A DNA stretch of 30,565 bases, taken from positions 1 to 30,565 of the forward strand of contig CAJKOW010000020.1 of NCBI GenBank assembly GCA_905201685.1. Reading direction: 5' to 3'. Source of the stretch: an uncultured Bacteroides sp. Lineage in GTDB: Bacteria > Bacteroidota > Bacteroidia > Bacteroidales > Bacteroidaceae. How positions within the stretch are numbered: position 1 is the first letter of the stretch; every line of letters starts with the position of its first letter. Below, in pieces: positions 7,832 to 16,059 of the stretch. Under the pieces are notes generated by a model. That model was given only the letters and a program-made list of their open reading frames with translations, had not been told where the DNA came from and made no database searches. The position numbers and the translations under genes were made by a program.

Positions 7832-9160
7832 TCATTCGATTGGAATACCTTTGTAGAAGTCCAGAATCTTGGTGCGGAACAGGTAGTCGTATTTAGCCTG
7901 TAACTCATCGCTTTGGGCCTTCATCAGGTTTTGTTTGGCTTCGTTGTACTCGACAGCGGTAGCCTGGCCGTTGATGTATTTTTCGTTCATCAGCTGGAAG
8001 GATGCCTGGCTGGCTTCGGTGGCGGCACGGCTGCTGGTGTATTTGCTTTCGGAAGCGGTGGCGCTGTACCAGGCCTGCTGAATCTCCTTGTAGAGGGTCT
8101 TCTTGGCATTGTCTAACTGCAGGGCATAGTTTTCGCGTTGCAGGCGTGCCGTGCGTACCCGGTTGCGGGTACTCAGCCGGTTGAAGATAGGTACGCTCAG
8201 GCTGAGGCCGACATACTTGCTGAAGTTGTCACCCATCTGCTGGTTGAACGTACGGTTGATGGTCGAGTAATAGCTGGTGCCCAAACTTCCGTTCAGGCTG
8301 AGTTGCGGGTAGAATCCGCTTTGTGCGATGCGGATGCTGTGGCGACTGCCTTCCAGACGGTATTGGGCTGCCTGTATCGAGGGCTTGTTGACTACGGCAC
8401 TTTGATAGATGTCGTCGGGAGGCGTCAGCGGAGTCAGTTCCAGCTGGACGGCCGGTTCCTCTAAGACGAATCCTTCGGGTGTCTCCAGTTCGATGAGCTG
8501 GCTGAGGTCGAGCAGAGCCAGTTGGTAGTCGTTGTTGGTCTGCACGGCGGTCATCTCGTCCTGTGCCACACGCGATTTGGCTTCAGCTACTTCGGCCGGT
8601 GAGGCTTTTCCCAGTTCGGCCAGGCGGCTGATGCGTTCCAATTGTTCTTTACTCAGTGCAACCTGCCCCAGTGCAACCTGATGGAGCTCTTTGTTGAACA
8701 GCACTTGCAGATAGTACGACGCCACGTTGATGGAGATGTCGTCTTTGGCTTTCTGTAAGTCGGCCGTGGCGGCTTTCAGGTTCAGTTTGGCCAGTGCGTA
8801 CTCGTTCGGAATCTGCAAACCGGTAAACAAGGGAACGCTGGCACTGAGCGACATGTTGGTTCCGTGGCTGCTGGTGTTGACGTAAACGGTCGAGTAGTCG
8901 CCTGTGTTTTCGTCGGGTACGGCGGTTTGCGTACGTCCCCAGTTCCAGCTTTGGTTGGCACTGCCGTTTATGCTGGGCAGGCGTGCCCATTTGGCTGTAT
9001 TCACTTCCACTTCGCTTTGGCGGGCTGCGTTTTCGCTCTGCCTGATGTCGATGTTGTGCTCGATGGCGTAGTCGATGCAACGGCGCAACGACCAGGCCTC
9101 TTGTGCCTGCAGGCCGGTGTAGGCACAGGCTATGCAGGCTATCATGAAGATTCGTTTCAT
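7832..9160 (-). CDS. TolC-family outer-membrane efflux channel
   Basis: A 442-residue protein with a signal peptide cleaved near LQAQ (residues 17-20). The mature part starts with WSLRRCIDYAIEHNIDIRQSE, the typical opening helix of TolC-family proteins, and is an internal duplication. Each half has a long coiled helix pair (LNLKAATADLQKAKDDISINVASYYLQVL; LQRENYALQLDNAKKTLYKEIQQAWYSA) and a beta segment (NMSLSASVPLFTGL; VGLSLSVPIFNRLS). Three copies form a channel across the outer membrane and periplasm. It is the last gene of the five-gene efflux operon, 25 bases after the adaptor. Substrate cannot be told from sequence. Confidence 0.92.
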   Translation of the reverse strand: MKRIFMIACIACAYTGLQAQEAWSLRRCIDYAIEHNIDIRQSENAARQSEVEVNTAKWARLPSINGSANQSWNWGRTQTAVPDENTGDYSTVYVNTSSHGTNMSLSASVPLFTGLQIPNEYALAKLNLKAATADLQKAKDDISINVASYYLQVLFNKELHQVALGQVALSKEQLERISRLAELGKASPAEVAEAKSRVAQDEMTAVQTNNDYQLALLDLSQLIELETPEGFVLEEPAVQLELTPLTPPDDIYQSAVVNKPSIQAAQYRLEGSRHSIRIAQSGFYPQLSLNGSLGTSYYSTINRTFNQQMGDNFSKYVGLSLSVPIFNRLSTRNRVRTARLQRENYALQLDNAKKTLYKEIQQAWYSATASESKYTSSRAATEASQASFQLMNEKYINGQATAVEYNEAKQNLMKAQSDELQAKYDYLFRTKILDFYKGIPIE

Positions 9161-9185
9161 AATGATTGGTTCTGATGGTTCGTGG

Positions 9186-10298
9186 TTATTCTTCTTCTTC
9201 GTTTTTGCTGGCGTTACGTATCAGGTCGTTGGTTGTAATGCCTTTCTTGACAGCTATCTTTATGCCGTCGCTCATGCCTACTTCGATGGGCTGGCGGCGG
9301 AACTGCTGTTGAGGTACACTGTCGGTCAGGACGTAAACAAAGGTGCTGTCGTCCTTGAATTCAACGCAGCCTTCGGGGATGGAGAGTACCTGTTTGGCGC
9401 GCTCAAGCACGATTTCGCCGTTGGCCGAATAGCCCGAGCGGATTACTACCGTATCGGGTACGGTGACGGCTGCCTTGATTTCGAACTGATTGGCACCGTT
9501 GTCTTCGGTCGATTTGGGGGCGATGTACTCTAATGTGGCCTGGAAGGTGAGGTCCTGCAGGGCGCCGATGGTGATTTTCAACGGCATTCCTTCGCTGACA
9601 CGGCCTACTTCGGTCTCGTCGATGTTGCCTCGGAAAATGAGGTCGTTCATGTCGGCCACGGTGGCAATGGTGGTTCCGTCGTTGAAGGTGTTGCTCATGA
9701 TGACCGAGTTACCCACCTTGACAGGAACGTCCAGAATCAACCCTTCGATGGTCGAGCGGATCAGTGTACTCGAGAAGGAAGCGCTGTTCTGTGTGATGCC
9801 TTCCTTTACAATCTGCAGGTTGTCTTTGGCTGCCTGTAATTCTTCGCGGGCTTGCTTCACGGTCACTTCCCCTTTTTCGTATTCTTCGGTACTGATCAGT
9901 TTGTCCTGATAGAGCTTTTCCAGGCGGGCAAAGTCGGTTTCGGCCTGTCGTCCGTTGATTTCGGCCAGTCGGACGCGGCTTTCGGCCGAGTTCAGTGTTC
10001 CCAGTTCAGGAATCACTTTTACTTTGGCTATCACTTCACCTTTCTTCACTTTCTGTCCGGCTTCTTTATAGACTTCTTCGATGATACCCGAAATCTGGGG
10101 CTTGATGAGGACTTCGTCCCGTGGCTCTATTTTACCGGTGACGACGGTGGTCTTCTCCAGGTCGGCCACGGTGGGATGAACGGTTTCATACACGGTAATT
10201 TCCGGTTGCGACTTCTGGTAAAGGAATACGAAGGTCCAGATGAAGATGCCGGCAACGATGACCAGCAACGCGATTTTCAGAATCTTTTTAGCTTTCAT
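9186..10298 (-). CDS. Periplasmic adaptor (membrane fusion) protein, HlyD/MacA type
   Basis: A 370-residue protein anchored by one N-terminal membrane segment (about 7-26). The order of parts is that of RND/MacA adaptors: a lipoyl half-motif (VLIKPQISGIIEEVYKEAGQKVKKGEVIAKV, about 63-93), a helical hairpin (about 105-165, coiled-coil, Glu/Lys rich), the second lipoyl half (STIEGLILDVPVKVGNSV), a beta-barrel (LIFRGNIDETEVGRVSEGMPLKITIG), and a membrane-proximal domain ending in an acidic tail. It bridges the ABC permeases to the TolC-type channel. It lies 91 bases after the second permease gene in the same operon. Confidence 0.92.
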   Translation of the reverse strand: MKAKKILKIALLVIVAGIFIWTFVFLYQKSQPEITVYETVHPTVADLEKTTVVTGKIEPRDEVLIKPQISGIIEEVYKEAGQKVKKGEVIAKVKVIPELGTLNSAESRVRLAEINGRQAETDFARLEKLYQDKLISTEEYEKGEVTVKQAREELQAAKDNLQIVKEGITQNSASFSSTLIRSTIEGLILDVPVKVGNSVIMSNTFNDGTTIATVADMNDLIFRGNIDETEVGRVSEGMPLKITIGALQDLTFQATLEYIAPKSTEDNGANQFEIKAAVTVPDTVVIRSGYSANGEIVLERAKQVLSIPEGCVEFKDDSTFVYVLTDSVPQQQFRRQPIEVGMSDGIKIAVKKGITTNDLIRNASKNEEEE

Positions 10299-10389
10299 AT
10301 TTGATGTTTGTTAGTTATTGTTTCTTGTTCGGTTGGTTTTGTTTCATATTTTTCTTTTTGGCCGACGGCAGTTGGCGGTTATGGGTTTG

Positions 10390-11631
10390 TCATTCGTCGC
10401 GTATCGCCTCTATCGGTTTGATGGCCATGGCCCGATAGGCCGGTGCCAGGCCGGCCAGCACACCGAGGGCAATGAGCAGGATGCAGGTGCCAACGGCCAT
10501 ACCGAAGCTGACCTGATAGTGTATCTCGACTACTCCCTGCGGATTGGCAGCCGCTTCTAATACTTGCAACACCAGTACGGCCAGCGAGATGCCCGCCATG
10601 CCTGCCACGGTGGTCAGCACCATGCTTTCCGAAAGAATCTGTTGCAGGATGTCGCGCGGCCGGGCGCCAATGGCACGTCGGATACCTATTTCGGTAGTAC
10701 GTTCGCGCACGGTCACCATCATGATGTTCGATACGCCGATGGCTCCTGCAAACAAGGTCCCCAGGCCTACCATCCAGATCAGGATGTGTACGCCGGTCAT
10801 CAAGGCATCCATCATGGAGAACATGGCTTCGACGTTGAGCATCATTACTGCCTGTTTGTCGTCGGGCGAGATGTAATGGGCCGATTTGATGGTTTGTTGC
10901 AACTTGTCTTCTACGTCGGCCACCTTTACGCCGGGTTTCATGGTGAAGCATATCAGTTCGACTGTGTTGCCCATGTTGTACATCTTTTGCATGGTGGTAT
11001 AAGGCAGGGTGACGGCTTCGGAGGCCTGTCCCTGAATGTTGACGTTGCCTTCGGACGAGCACATGCCTACTACGCGGTAGTAGATGCTATCTACTTGTAT
11101 GTAACTTCCGCAGGGATCACCACCTTTTGGGAAAAGGCTTTCGTAAACGCGTTTACCGATGACACACACTTTGCGTGCTTCGCGGATGTCCACGTCGTTG
11201 ATGAACCGTCCGTAGGCAATCTCCTGATGCTCGATTTGTTCGTAGTTGGGGTAAAGTCCCTTGATGCTACAGTCATATTTGTTACCTTCGTAGATGGCTG
11301 TCTTCCCCCACAGGGCTACTGAAGGGGTGGCTATATCTATCTGGCTGAGTTTGCCGATGCGTTCTATGTCGGCCATCTCCAAGTCCCAGCTTCTGCCTTT
11401 TCGGAAGCCTTTGTATGCTTCGCCTGTAGGCTGGGCGAAGATGAATCCGGAATTGGTGGCAAATCCTTCGAATTGTTTCCGTAATTCTTGTTCCATGCCT
11501 TGTCCGCCTCCCATGAGGGCTACAAGCATGAAGATGCCCCAGAATACGCCGAAGGCCGTCAGCAGGCTTCGCGTCTTGTTGCGGGTGATGGTGACGAGGA
11601 TTTCCTCGCAGGTGTCTTTGTCTATTTTCAT
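10390..11631 (-). CDS. MacB-type ABC transporter permease (second of two)
   Basis: A 413-residue permease of the MacB/FtsX superfamily. It has one transmembrane segment near the N-terminus (SLLTAFGVFWGIFMLVALMGGG, about 22-43), a large periplasmic domain (about 50-280), and three C-terminal segments (IWMVGLGTLFAGAIGVSNIMMV; ILSESMVLTTVAGMAGISLAVL; MAVGTCILLIALGVLAGLAPAY). The cytoplasmic coupling motif EIGIRRAIGARPRDI lies between the second and third segments. It has no ATPase domain and depends on the ATPase at 13183-13899. It shares layout with the permease at 11801-13060, with which it could form a heterodimer. The stretch between the two permease genes holds a large inverted repeat. Confidence 0.9.
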   Translation of the reverse strand: MKIDKDTCEEILVTITRNKTRSLLTAFGVFWGIFMLVALMGGGQGMEQELRKQFEGFATNSGFIFAQPTGEAYKGFRKGRSWDLEMADIERIGKLSQIDIATPSVALWGKTAIYEGNKYDCSIKGLYPNYEQIEHQEIAYGRFINDVDIREARKVCVIGKRVYESLFPKGGDPCGSYIQVDSIYYRVVGMCSSEGNVNIQGQASEAVTLPYTTMQKMYNMGNTVELICFTMKPGVKVADVEDKLQQTIKSAHYISPDDKQAVMMLNVEAMFSMMDALMTGVHILIWMVGLGTLFAGAIGVSNIMMVTVRERTTEIGIRRAIGARPRDILQQILSESMVLTTVAGMAGISLAVLVLQVLEAAANPQGVVEIHYQVSFGMAVGTCILLIALGVLAGLAPAYRAMAIKPIEAIRDE

Positions 11632-11643
11632 AATGAATAAGAA

Positions 11644-11791
11644 GCCTCACCCCCGGCCCCTCTCCCAAGGAGAGGGGAGTAGGGGATGATACTTTATGAT
11701 GAATGTATTATACCATTTATAATAATTATTTCTCTCTGTTTTTTCACTTTTCACTTCTCCCCTCTCCTCGGGAGAGGGGGCGGGGTGAGGC
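11644..11791. repeat. MITE-like inverted repeat inside the efflux operon
   Basis: Two nearly identical C-rich arms face each other. Each contains its own 9-bp hairpin, CCCCTCTCC/GGAGAGGGG (11657-11677 and 11759-11779). Outside these the motif GCCTCACCCC starts the left arm (11644) and its complement GGGGTGAGGC ends the right arm (11791). The roughly 80 bases between are AT-rich with no gene. The whole element is 148 bases and fills most of the 169-base gap between the two permease genes. Confidence 0.8.
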
Positions 11792-11800
11792 CCCTCTTTT

Positions 11801-13060
11801 TTAATCCGCCCTCAACGCCTCAATCGGTTTAATCTTCGTAGCCTTGCGGGCGGGGAAGAATCCGGCCAATGTACCGGCTATGATCAGTGTAAGCGTGGCT
11901 TGAATGGCTATGTGCAAATCCACTGTGGGGTCGCTGAACATTTTGGCTTGAAACATGCCGGCATCCATGGTTTGGCTTCCGAAAGCATTGTCCATCCATT
12001 CCGTTACTCCGATGCCTGCCACCATGCCGATGTAGCCGAACAAGGTGGTGATGGTGACACTCTCGACGATGATGAGCCACAGGATGGAGGATGGTTTGGC
12101 ACCCAGTGCTTTGCGGATACCGAACTCGTGGGTTCGCTCGCGCACGGTGATAAGCATGATGTTCGATACGCCTACGATGCCACTCAGTAGGGTAAAGATG
12201 CCGATCACCCAGATGGCAGTGCGTAAGATACCCATGGCATTCATGGTACGCAGGTAATCGGTAAAGCGGTTCCATATCCAGATGGCGCTGGTGTCGTCGG
12301 GGGAGAAGCGATGATTGGCTCCGATGACCCGGCGGTAGTTTGCTTCAAATTCATCGTTGCTTTCGATGGAAGTGAGCCCTTCGGTGGTCAACAGAATATT
12401 GTTCAGCTTGTTGCCTTTGTTGTAGATGGTTTGTAGGGTACTGAAGGGAATATAGGCTTCACTTGGTTCGCTGTTGCCCTGGTCGTTGTAGATGCCAACT
12501 ACCTGATAGGCAATGCCGTTGGCATTGACGAACTGTCCGATGGGATTGGTATGTGTCTTACCAAAGAGGATGTCGGCCGATTTGCGGTGGAGTACAATGA
12601 CTTTGCGCCGTTCTTTCAGGTCGGTGACGTTGATAAAACGTCCATCGGCTGTTTTGATGGCTTCGATGTCGATGTAGTTGGGATAGACGCCCAGCAAAGA
12701 GAGGTTGACATATTCTTTACCGAAACTGATGCTAAGGGCGCTTTGCCGTACGGTAGCACCTACGCTTGAAATATTTTCTGGGAACTGAGTCTCAGAATCT
12801 TTCAAGTCCCTGTTGTCTAACTCGATGCGGCGCCCTTCTTTCAGTCCGTCGTACGATTGGGTGGTCAAGCCGGGGAAGATGCGTATGGAGTTGAGGGCTC
12901 GTTCGGACGAGTTTTGTTCGAAGGCATGGATAAGTCCGTTGCCTGCACCTAACAGAACGATGAGCATGAAGATGCCCCATGCTACGGCAAAGCCGGTCAG
13001 GAAGGTGCGGAGCTTGTTGCGCCTCAAGGTGCCGTATATTTCTTGCCAAAGGTCAATCAT
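11801..13060 (-). CDS. MacB-type ABC transporter permease (first of two)
   Basis: A 419-residue FtsX/MacB-superfamily permease. It has an N-terminal transmembrane segment (FLTGFAVAWGIFMLIVLLGAGNGL, about 20-43), a periplasmic domain to about residue 290, then three segments (AIWVIGIFTLLSGIVGVSNIMLI; IVESVTITTLFGYIGMVAGIGV; IAIQATLTLIIAGTLAGFFPA). The coupling motif EFGIRKALGAKPSSI is present. It is the first permease after the ATPase gene, 122 bases downstream. With the permease at 10390-11631, the adaptor and the TolC protein it should form a tripartite exporter. MacB pumps elsewhere export macrolides, peptides or siderophores; this one's cargo is unknown. Confidence 0.9.
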   Translation of the reverse strand: MIDLWQEIYGTLRRNKLRTFLTGFAVAWGIFMLIVLLGAGNGLIHAFEQNSSERALNSIRIFPGLTTQSYDGLKEGRRIELDNRDLKDSETQFPENISSVGATVRQSALSISFGKEYVNLSLLGVYPNYIDIEAIKTADGRFINVTDLKERRKVIVLHRKSADILFGKTHTNPIGQFVNANGIAYQVVGIYNDQGNSEPSEAYIPFSTLQTIYNKGNKLNNILLTTEGLTSIESNDEFEANYRRVIGANHRFSPDDTSAIWIWNRFTDYLRTMNAMGILRTAIWVIGIFTLLSGIVGVSNIMLITVRERTHEFGIRKALGAKPSSILWLIIVESVTITTLFGYIGMVAGIGVTEWMDNAFGSQTMDAGMFQAKMFSDPTVDLHIAIQATLTLIIAGTLAGFFPARKATKIKPIEALRAD

Positions 13061-13182
13061 AAAGTTGAGGTATTGGATTAATTATGGGAGTCAAGTAGCT
13101 AACGCAAAGTACGATTGTTGTGAATGAGGTTGTGCTATTGGTTTAGCCTTTTAACTCCGAAAGTTCGAATGCTTAAAAATAA

Positions 13183-13899
13183 TTATTTCATAAATCCGTT
13201 TTTCCCGAACGGCGAAGCATCGTGGTTCAGATTCTCTTCGATGGTGCCTATAACGCCGTCTTTGATGTGGATAATCTTGTCTGTCTGGTTGGCAACACCA
13301 CTTTCATGGGTCACGACGACGATGGTCATCCCCGTCTGATGTAGGTCTTTCAGAATCTGCATTACTTCGACCGAAGTTTTGCTGTCAAGGGCTCCGGTCG
13401 GTTCGTCGGCCAGGATAATTTGAGGGCGGGTGATGAGAGCGCGGGCAATGGCCACACGTTGTTTTTGTCCTCCTGACATTTCGTTGGGCATGTGATTGGC
13501 CCAGTCTTTCAGTCCCAGTCGGTCGAGGTACTCCAACGCCAGAGCGTTACGTTTTTTGCGGCTTACTCCCTGATAGAAGAGGGGCAGGGCGACGTTCTCT
13601 ACCGCGTTCTTGAACGAGATGAGGTTGAATGACTGGAAGATGAAGCCTATCATGCGATTGCGGTACTCGGCGGCACGTGTTTCGCTCAGGTTCTTGATGA
13701 GGGTACCGTTCAGGTAATATTCGCCCGTGTCGTAATTATCTAATATACCTAATATATTAAGTAAGGTGGATTTGCCCGATCCTGATGCACCCATGATGGA
13801 TACGAATTCTCCCTTTTCGATGTGCAGGTTGATTCCTTTGAGCACATGCAACGGTGCGCCGTTGTTGTAGGTCTTGTTGATGTCTTTTAGTAGTATCAC
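13183..13899 (-). CDS. ABC transporter ATPase, MacB/LolD family
   Basis: A 238-residue cytoplasmic ATPase. It has Walker A GASGSGKST (residues 37-45), a Q-loop (IFQSFNLI), the signature SGGQKQR, Walker B IILADEP with the catalytic Glu, the D-loop GALDS and the switch His (VVTHES). These are the marks of the MacB/LolD subfamily that powers FtsX-type permeases. It begins with GTG at 13899; no ATG lies near. It is the first gene of the efflux operon and is divergent from the ROK kinase. The C-terminal 20 residues past VIGTIEENL extend beyond the usual fold. Confidence 0.93.
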   Translation of the reverse strand: MILLKDINKTYNNGAPLHVLKGINLHIEKGEFVSIMGASGSGKSTLLNILGILDNYDTGEYYLNGTLIKNLSETRAAEYRNRMIGFIFQSFNLISFKNAVENVALPLFYQGVSRKKRNALALEYLDRLGLKDWANHMPNEMSGGQKQRVAIARALITRPQIILADEPTGALDSKTSVEVMQILKDLHQTGMTIVVVTHESGVANQTDKIIHIKDGVIGTIEENLNHDASPFGKNGFMK

Positions 13900-13998
13900 G
13901 ACTCTCTAAGTTTAATGTTTGCTCTTATTAATTTTCACTATTAGACGCTCAGAGGTTGCGAAAAGTTGCAAACCGGCTGAATTTTTTTAAAAAAAGAT

Positions 13999-14029
13999 TT
14001 TGTAGTGTCGTTTTTCTTTGTGATTTTTG
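13999..14029 (+). promoter_or_regulatory. Probable promoter of the ROK kinase gene
   Basis: TTTG (13999-14002) is followed after 19 bases by GATTTTTG (14022-14029), one base off TAnnTTTG. The ATG at 14077 lies about 47 bases downstream. No clear counterpart is seen for the divergent efflux operon. Confidence 0.6.
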
Positions 14030-14076
14030 TAAACATAATCATTAAAATAACTAACCCTTTAAAACGGATTGATATC

Positions 14077-15057
14077 ATGAACTCAACCATGGAAAAGCCC
14101 TATGTAGTGGGCATTGATATAGGTGGAACAAATACTGTGTTTGGTATTGTTGATGCACGTGGGACGATAGTAGCTACAGGCTCCATTAAAACAGGGGCAT
14201 ATGCCGACGTTAACGATTATGTGGATGAAGTGTGTAAGCATCTTCTGCCGCTTATTATAGCCAATGGAGGTGTGGAAAAGATAAAGGGAATTGGAGTTGG
14301 TGCACCTAATGGCAATTATTATAGCGGTACCATCGAGTTTGCTCCGAATCTGCCTTGGAAAGGTGTGATTCCCTTGGCTACTATGTTCGAAGAGCGTTTG
14401 GGTATTCCTACAGCACTGACTAATGATGCCAATGCGGCCGCTATCGGTGAAATGACTTATGGTGCTGCCCGAGGCATGAAAGACTTTATCATGATTACGT
14501 TGGGAACGGGTGTTGGAAGTGGAATTGTGATCAATGGCCAGATGGTATATGGTCACGATGGCTTTGCTGGCGAATTGGGACATACCATTATCCGTCGCGA
14601 GAACGGTCGTCTTTGTGGATGCGGACGTCGTGGCTGTTTGGAAACTTATTGCTCGGCTACCGGTGTGGCACGTACAGCTCGTGAGTTTTTGACTGCCCGT
14701 ACCGAGCCCAGTCTGTTGCGTTCTATTCCGGCAGAGAACATTACCTCCAAAGATGTGTACGATGCTGCTGTAAAAGGTGATAAGCTGGCTCAGGATATTT
14801 TTGAGTTTACAGGTACGCTGCTGGGTGAGGCATTGGCTGACTTTATTGCTTTTTCGAGTCCCGAAGCCATTGTTTTGTTTGGTGGCTTGGCGAAGGCGGG
14901 AGATTATATCATTAAGCCCGTTCAGAAAGCAATAGAAGAAAATGTGTTTCATATATATAAAGGTAAGACGAAACTGTTGATTTCCGAACTCAAGGATGCT
15001 GATGCTGCTGTATTGGGTGCCAGCGCATTGGGTTGGGAACTGAAGGATATGAAATAA
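14077..15057 (+). CDS. rokA: ROK-family hexokinase (glucokinase-like)
   Basis: A 326-residue cytoplasmic sugar kinase. It has the N-terminal phosphate-binding motif GIDIGGTNTVFG, sugar-contact residues in the LTNDANAAAIGE stretch, the ATP-site GTGVGSGIVINGQ, the GELGH motif, the ROK zinc motif CGCGRRGCLETY, and the C-terminal FGGLAKAGD. ROK kinases phosphorylate glucose, mannose or N-acetylhexosamines. RokA of Bacteroides fragilis is a broad-range hexokinase used for hexose and N-acetylglucosamine growth, and this is probably its orthologue. I chose the ATG at 14077; an ATG four codons later is also possible, and the longer reading from 14005 would start within the promoter. Confidence 0.9.
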   Translation: MNSTMEKPYVVGIDIGGTNTVFGIVDARGTIVATGSIKTGAYADVNDYVDEVCKHLLPLIIANGGVEKIKGIGVGAPNGNYYSGTIEFAPNLPWKGVIPLATMFEERLGIPTALTNDANAAAIGEMTYGAARGMKDFIMITLGTGVGSGIVINGQMVYGHDGFAGELGHTIIRRENGRLCGCGRRGCLETYCSATGVARTAREFLTARTEPSLLRSIPAENITSKDVYDAAVKGDKLAQDIFEFTGTLLGEALADFIAFSSPEAIVLFGGLAKAGDYIIKPVQKAIEENVFHIYKGKTKLLISELKDADAAVLGASALGWELKDMK

Positions 15058-15100
15058 ATTCACCTGAAGCACGTCGCTTCGGATGTCATTTAAGAGAACC

Positions 15101-15148
15101 ATGCGTCAGAACGGAAAATTCTTCTCCGTTTTGGCGCATTCTTATTTT
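15101..15148 (+). terminator. Terminator of the ROK kinase gene
   Basis: A 15-base stem, ATGCGTCAGAACGGA (15101-15115) with TCCGTTTTGGCGCAT (15125-15139), with G-T wobbles and a 9-base loop, is followed by TCTTATTTTT. It lies 43 bases after the stop. Confidence 0.8.
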
Positions 15149-15302
15149 TATTGCATAGAAATTTAATCGGAAGTTTGGGATAAAAGTTTGCAGGGAAGTC
15201 TCTCTCTGAAGAAAGTTTGAATGGAGTTGGTGATGCAGACAGATTTTCGATAGAAGCGTTTGGGTAGGAATATTTTGTGCGGGCTGTGATACGGATAAGA
15301 AT

Positions 15303-15334
15303 AAAAAAAAGAGTGCATCGTTGGGATACACTCT
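15303..15334 (-). terminator. Terminator of rplS
   Basis: On the minus strand AGAGTGTA (15334-15327) pairs with TGCACTCT (15317-15310) and is followed by a run of T (plus strand A residues 15303-15310). It lies 24 bases past the rplS stop. The roughly 150 bases between this and the opposing terminator hold no gene that I can see. Confidence 0.82.
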
Positions 15335-15357
15335 TGTTTGGTAGCGGTTCAGGATGA

Positions 15358-15711
15358 TTAGCCGTTAGCTCTTTTTTCTTTGATTCTTGCTTTCTTACCT
15401 GTGAGGGCACGCAAGTAATACAATTTGGCACGACGTACTTTACCCACTTTGTTCACTTCGATGCTGTCGATAGCCGGTGATTCAATCGGGAAGATACGCT
15501 CTACACCTACGGTACCTGACATTTTGCGTACTGTGAAACGCTTCTTTTCGCCATGACCGGAAATCTTGATAACAACGCCACGGTACAGCTGTACACGTTC
15601 CTTGTTACCTTCGATGATACGATATGCTACTGTTACTGTGTCACCTGCCTTGAAGCTCGGGTGTTGCTTACCGGTAGCAAATGCTTCTTCTGCAATTTTA
15701 ATTAAATCCAT
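15358..15711 (-). CDS. rplS: 50S ribosomal protein L19 (bL19)
   Basis: A 117-residue ribosomal protein of normal length. The family hallmarks are GDTVTVAYRIIEGNKERVQLYRGVVI near the start and FTVRKMSGTVGVERIFPIESPAIDSIEVNKVGKVRRAKLYYLR in the second half. It lies near the 30S-50S interface and contacts 16S and 23S rRNA. Unlike the common bacterial operon with rpsP, rimM and trmD, it stands alone here, with its own promoter (15801-15832) and terminator. The leader from the promoter to the ATG is about 80 bases, long for this genome. Confidence 0.96.
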   Translation of the reverse strand: MDLIKIAEEAFATGKQHPSFKAGDTVTVAYRIIEGNKERVQLYRGVVIKISGHGEKKRFTVRKMSGTVGVERIFPIESPAIDSIEVNKVGKVRRAKLYYLRALTGKKARIKEKRANG

Positions 15712-15800
15712 TGTTTTTATTATTAAATTGTTTGATCGTTACAACGCAACATGCCAGGCTTCTCTCGGTGCGTCCTGACAGCGATTGCGCGAAAGCGGTG

Positions 15801-15832
15801 CAAAGGAACGAATTATTTGTCAGATACACAAA
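15801..15832 (-). promoter_or_regulatory. Promoter of rplS
   Basis: On the minus strand TTTG (15832-15829) is followed after 20 bases by TTCCTTTG (15808-15801), one base off TAnnTTTG. It predicts a leader of about 80 bases before the rplS ATG. Confidence 0.7.
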
Positions 15833-15992
15833 TGTTTCACCCTATTTTTGTTTGAAATCTGCTTTACGAAGATTACTCATGGCTGATTGCTTTTAGTCGC
15901 TGATTGGTATTGGGAATTATTCTGGTTTTAGAAAATTTGGCATTGTTCTGTTTCTTTTTCCTTTTGTAATTCTTTTCTTCGTAAGGAAAAAG

Positions 15993-16014
15993 TATCTTTG
16001 TAGCTACAAAGGTA
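15993..16014 (+). promoter_or_regulatory. -7 element within a 22-bp near-perfect palindrome
   Basis: TATCTTTG (15993-16000) is an exact -7 box about 60 bases before the nucleotidase gene at 16060. It forms the left half of a palindrome whose centre CTTTGTAGCTACAAAG (15996-16011) is perfect. The right half reads TACCTTTG on the minus strand, a second -7 box facing the other way. No TTTG is at the proper -33 spacing in either direction. Confidence 0.55.
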
Positions 16015-16059
16015 CAGAGAGTATGTCTGTCCCGCAGATATTCATAAAACAGAAAACGG

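Noticed and set aside
13090..13110. Internal promoter for the first permease gene (TACTTTG on the minus strand)
   Set aside because: It is one base short of TAnnTTTG and no -33 element is present.
14083..15102. 339-codon open frame on the minus strand opposite the ROK kinase
   Set aside because: It is antisense to conserved ROK motifs; the product is rich in Ser, Thr, Asn and His without recognisable features.
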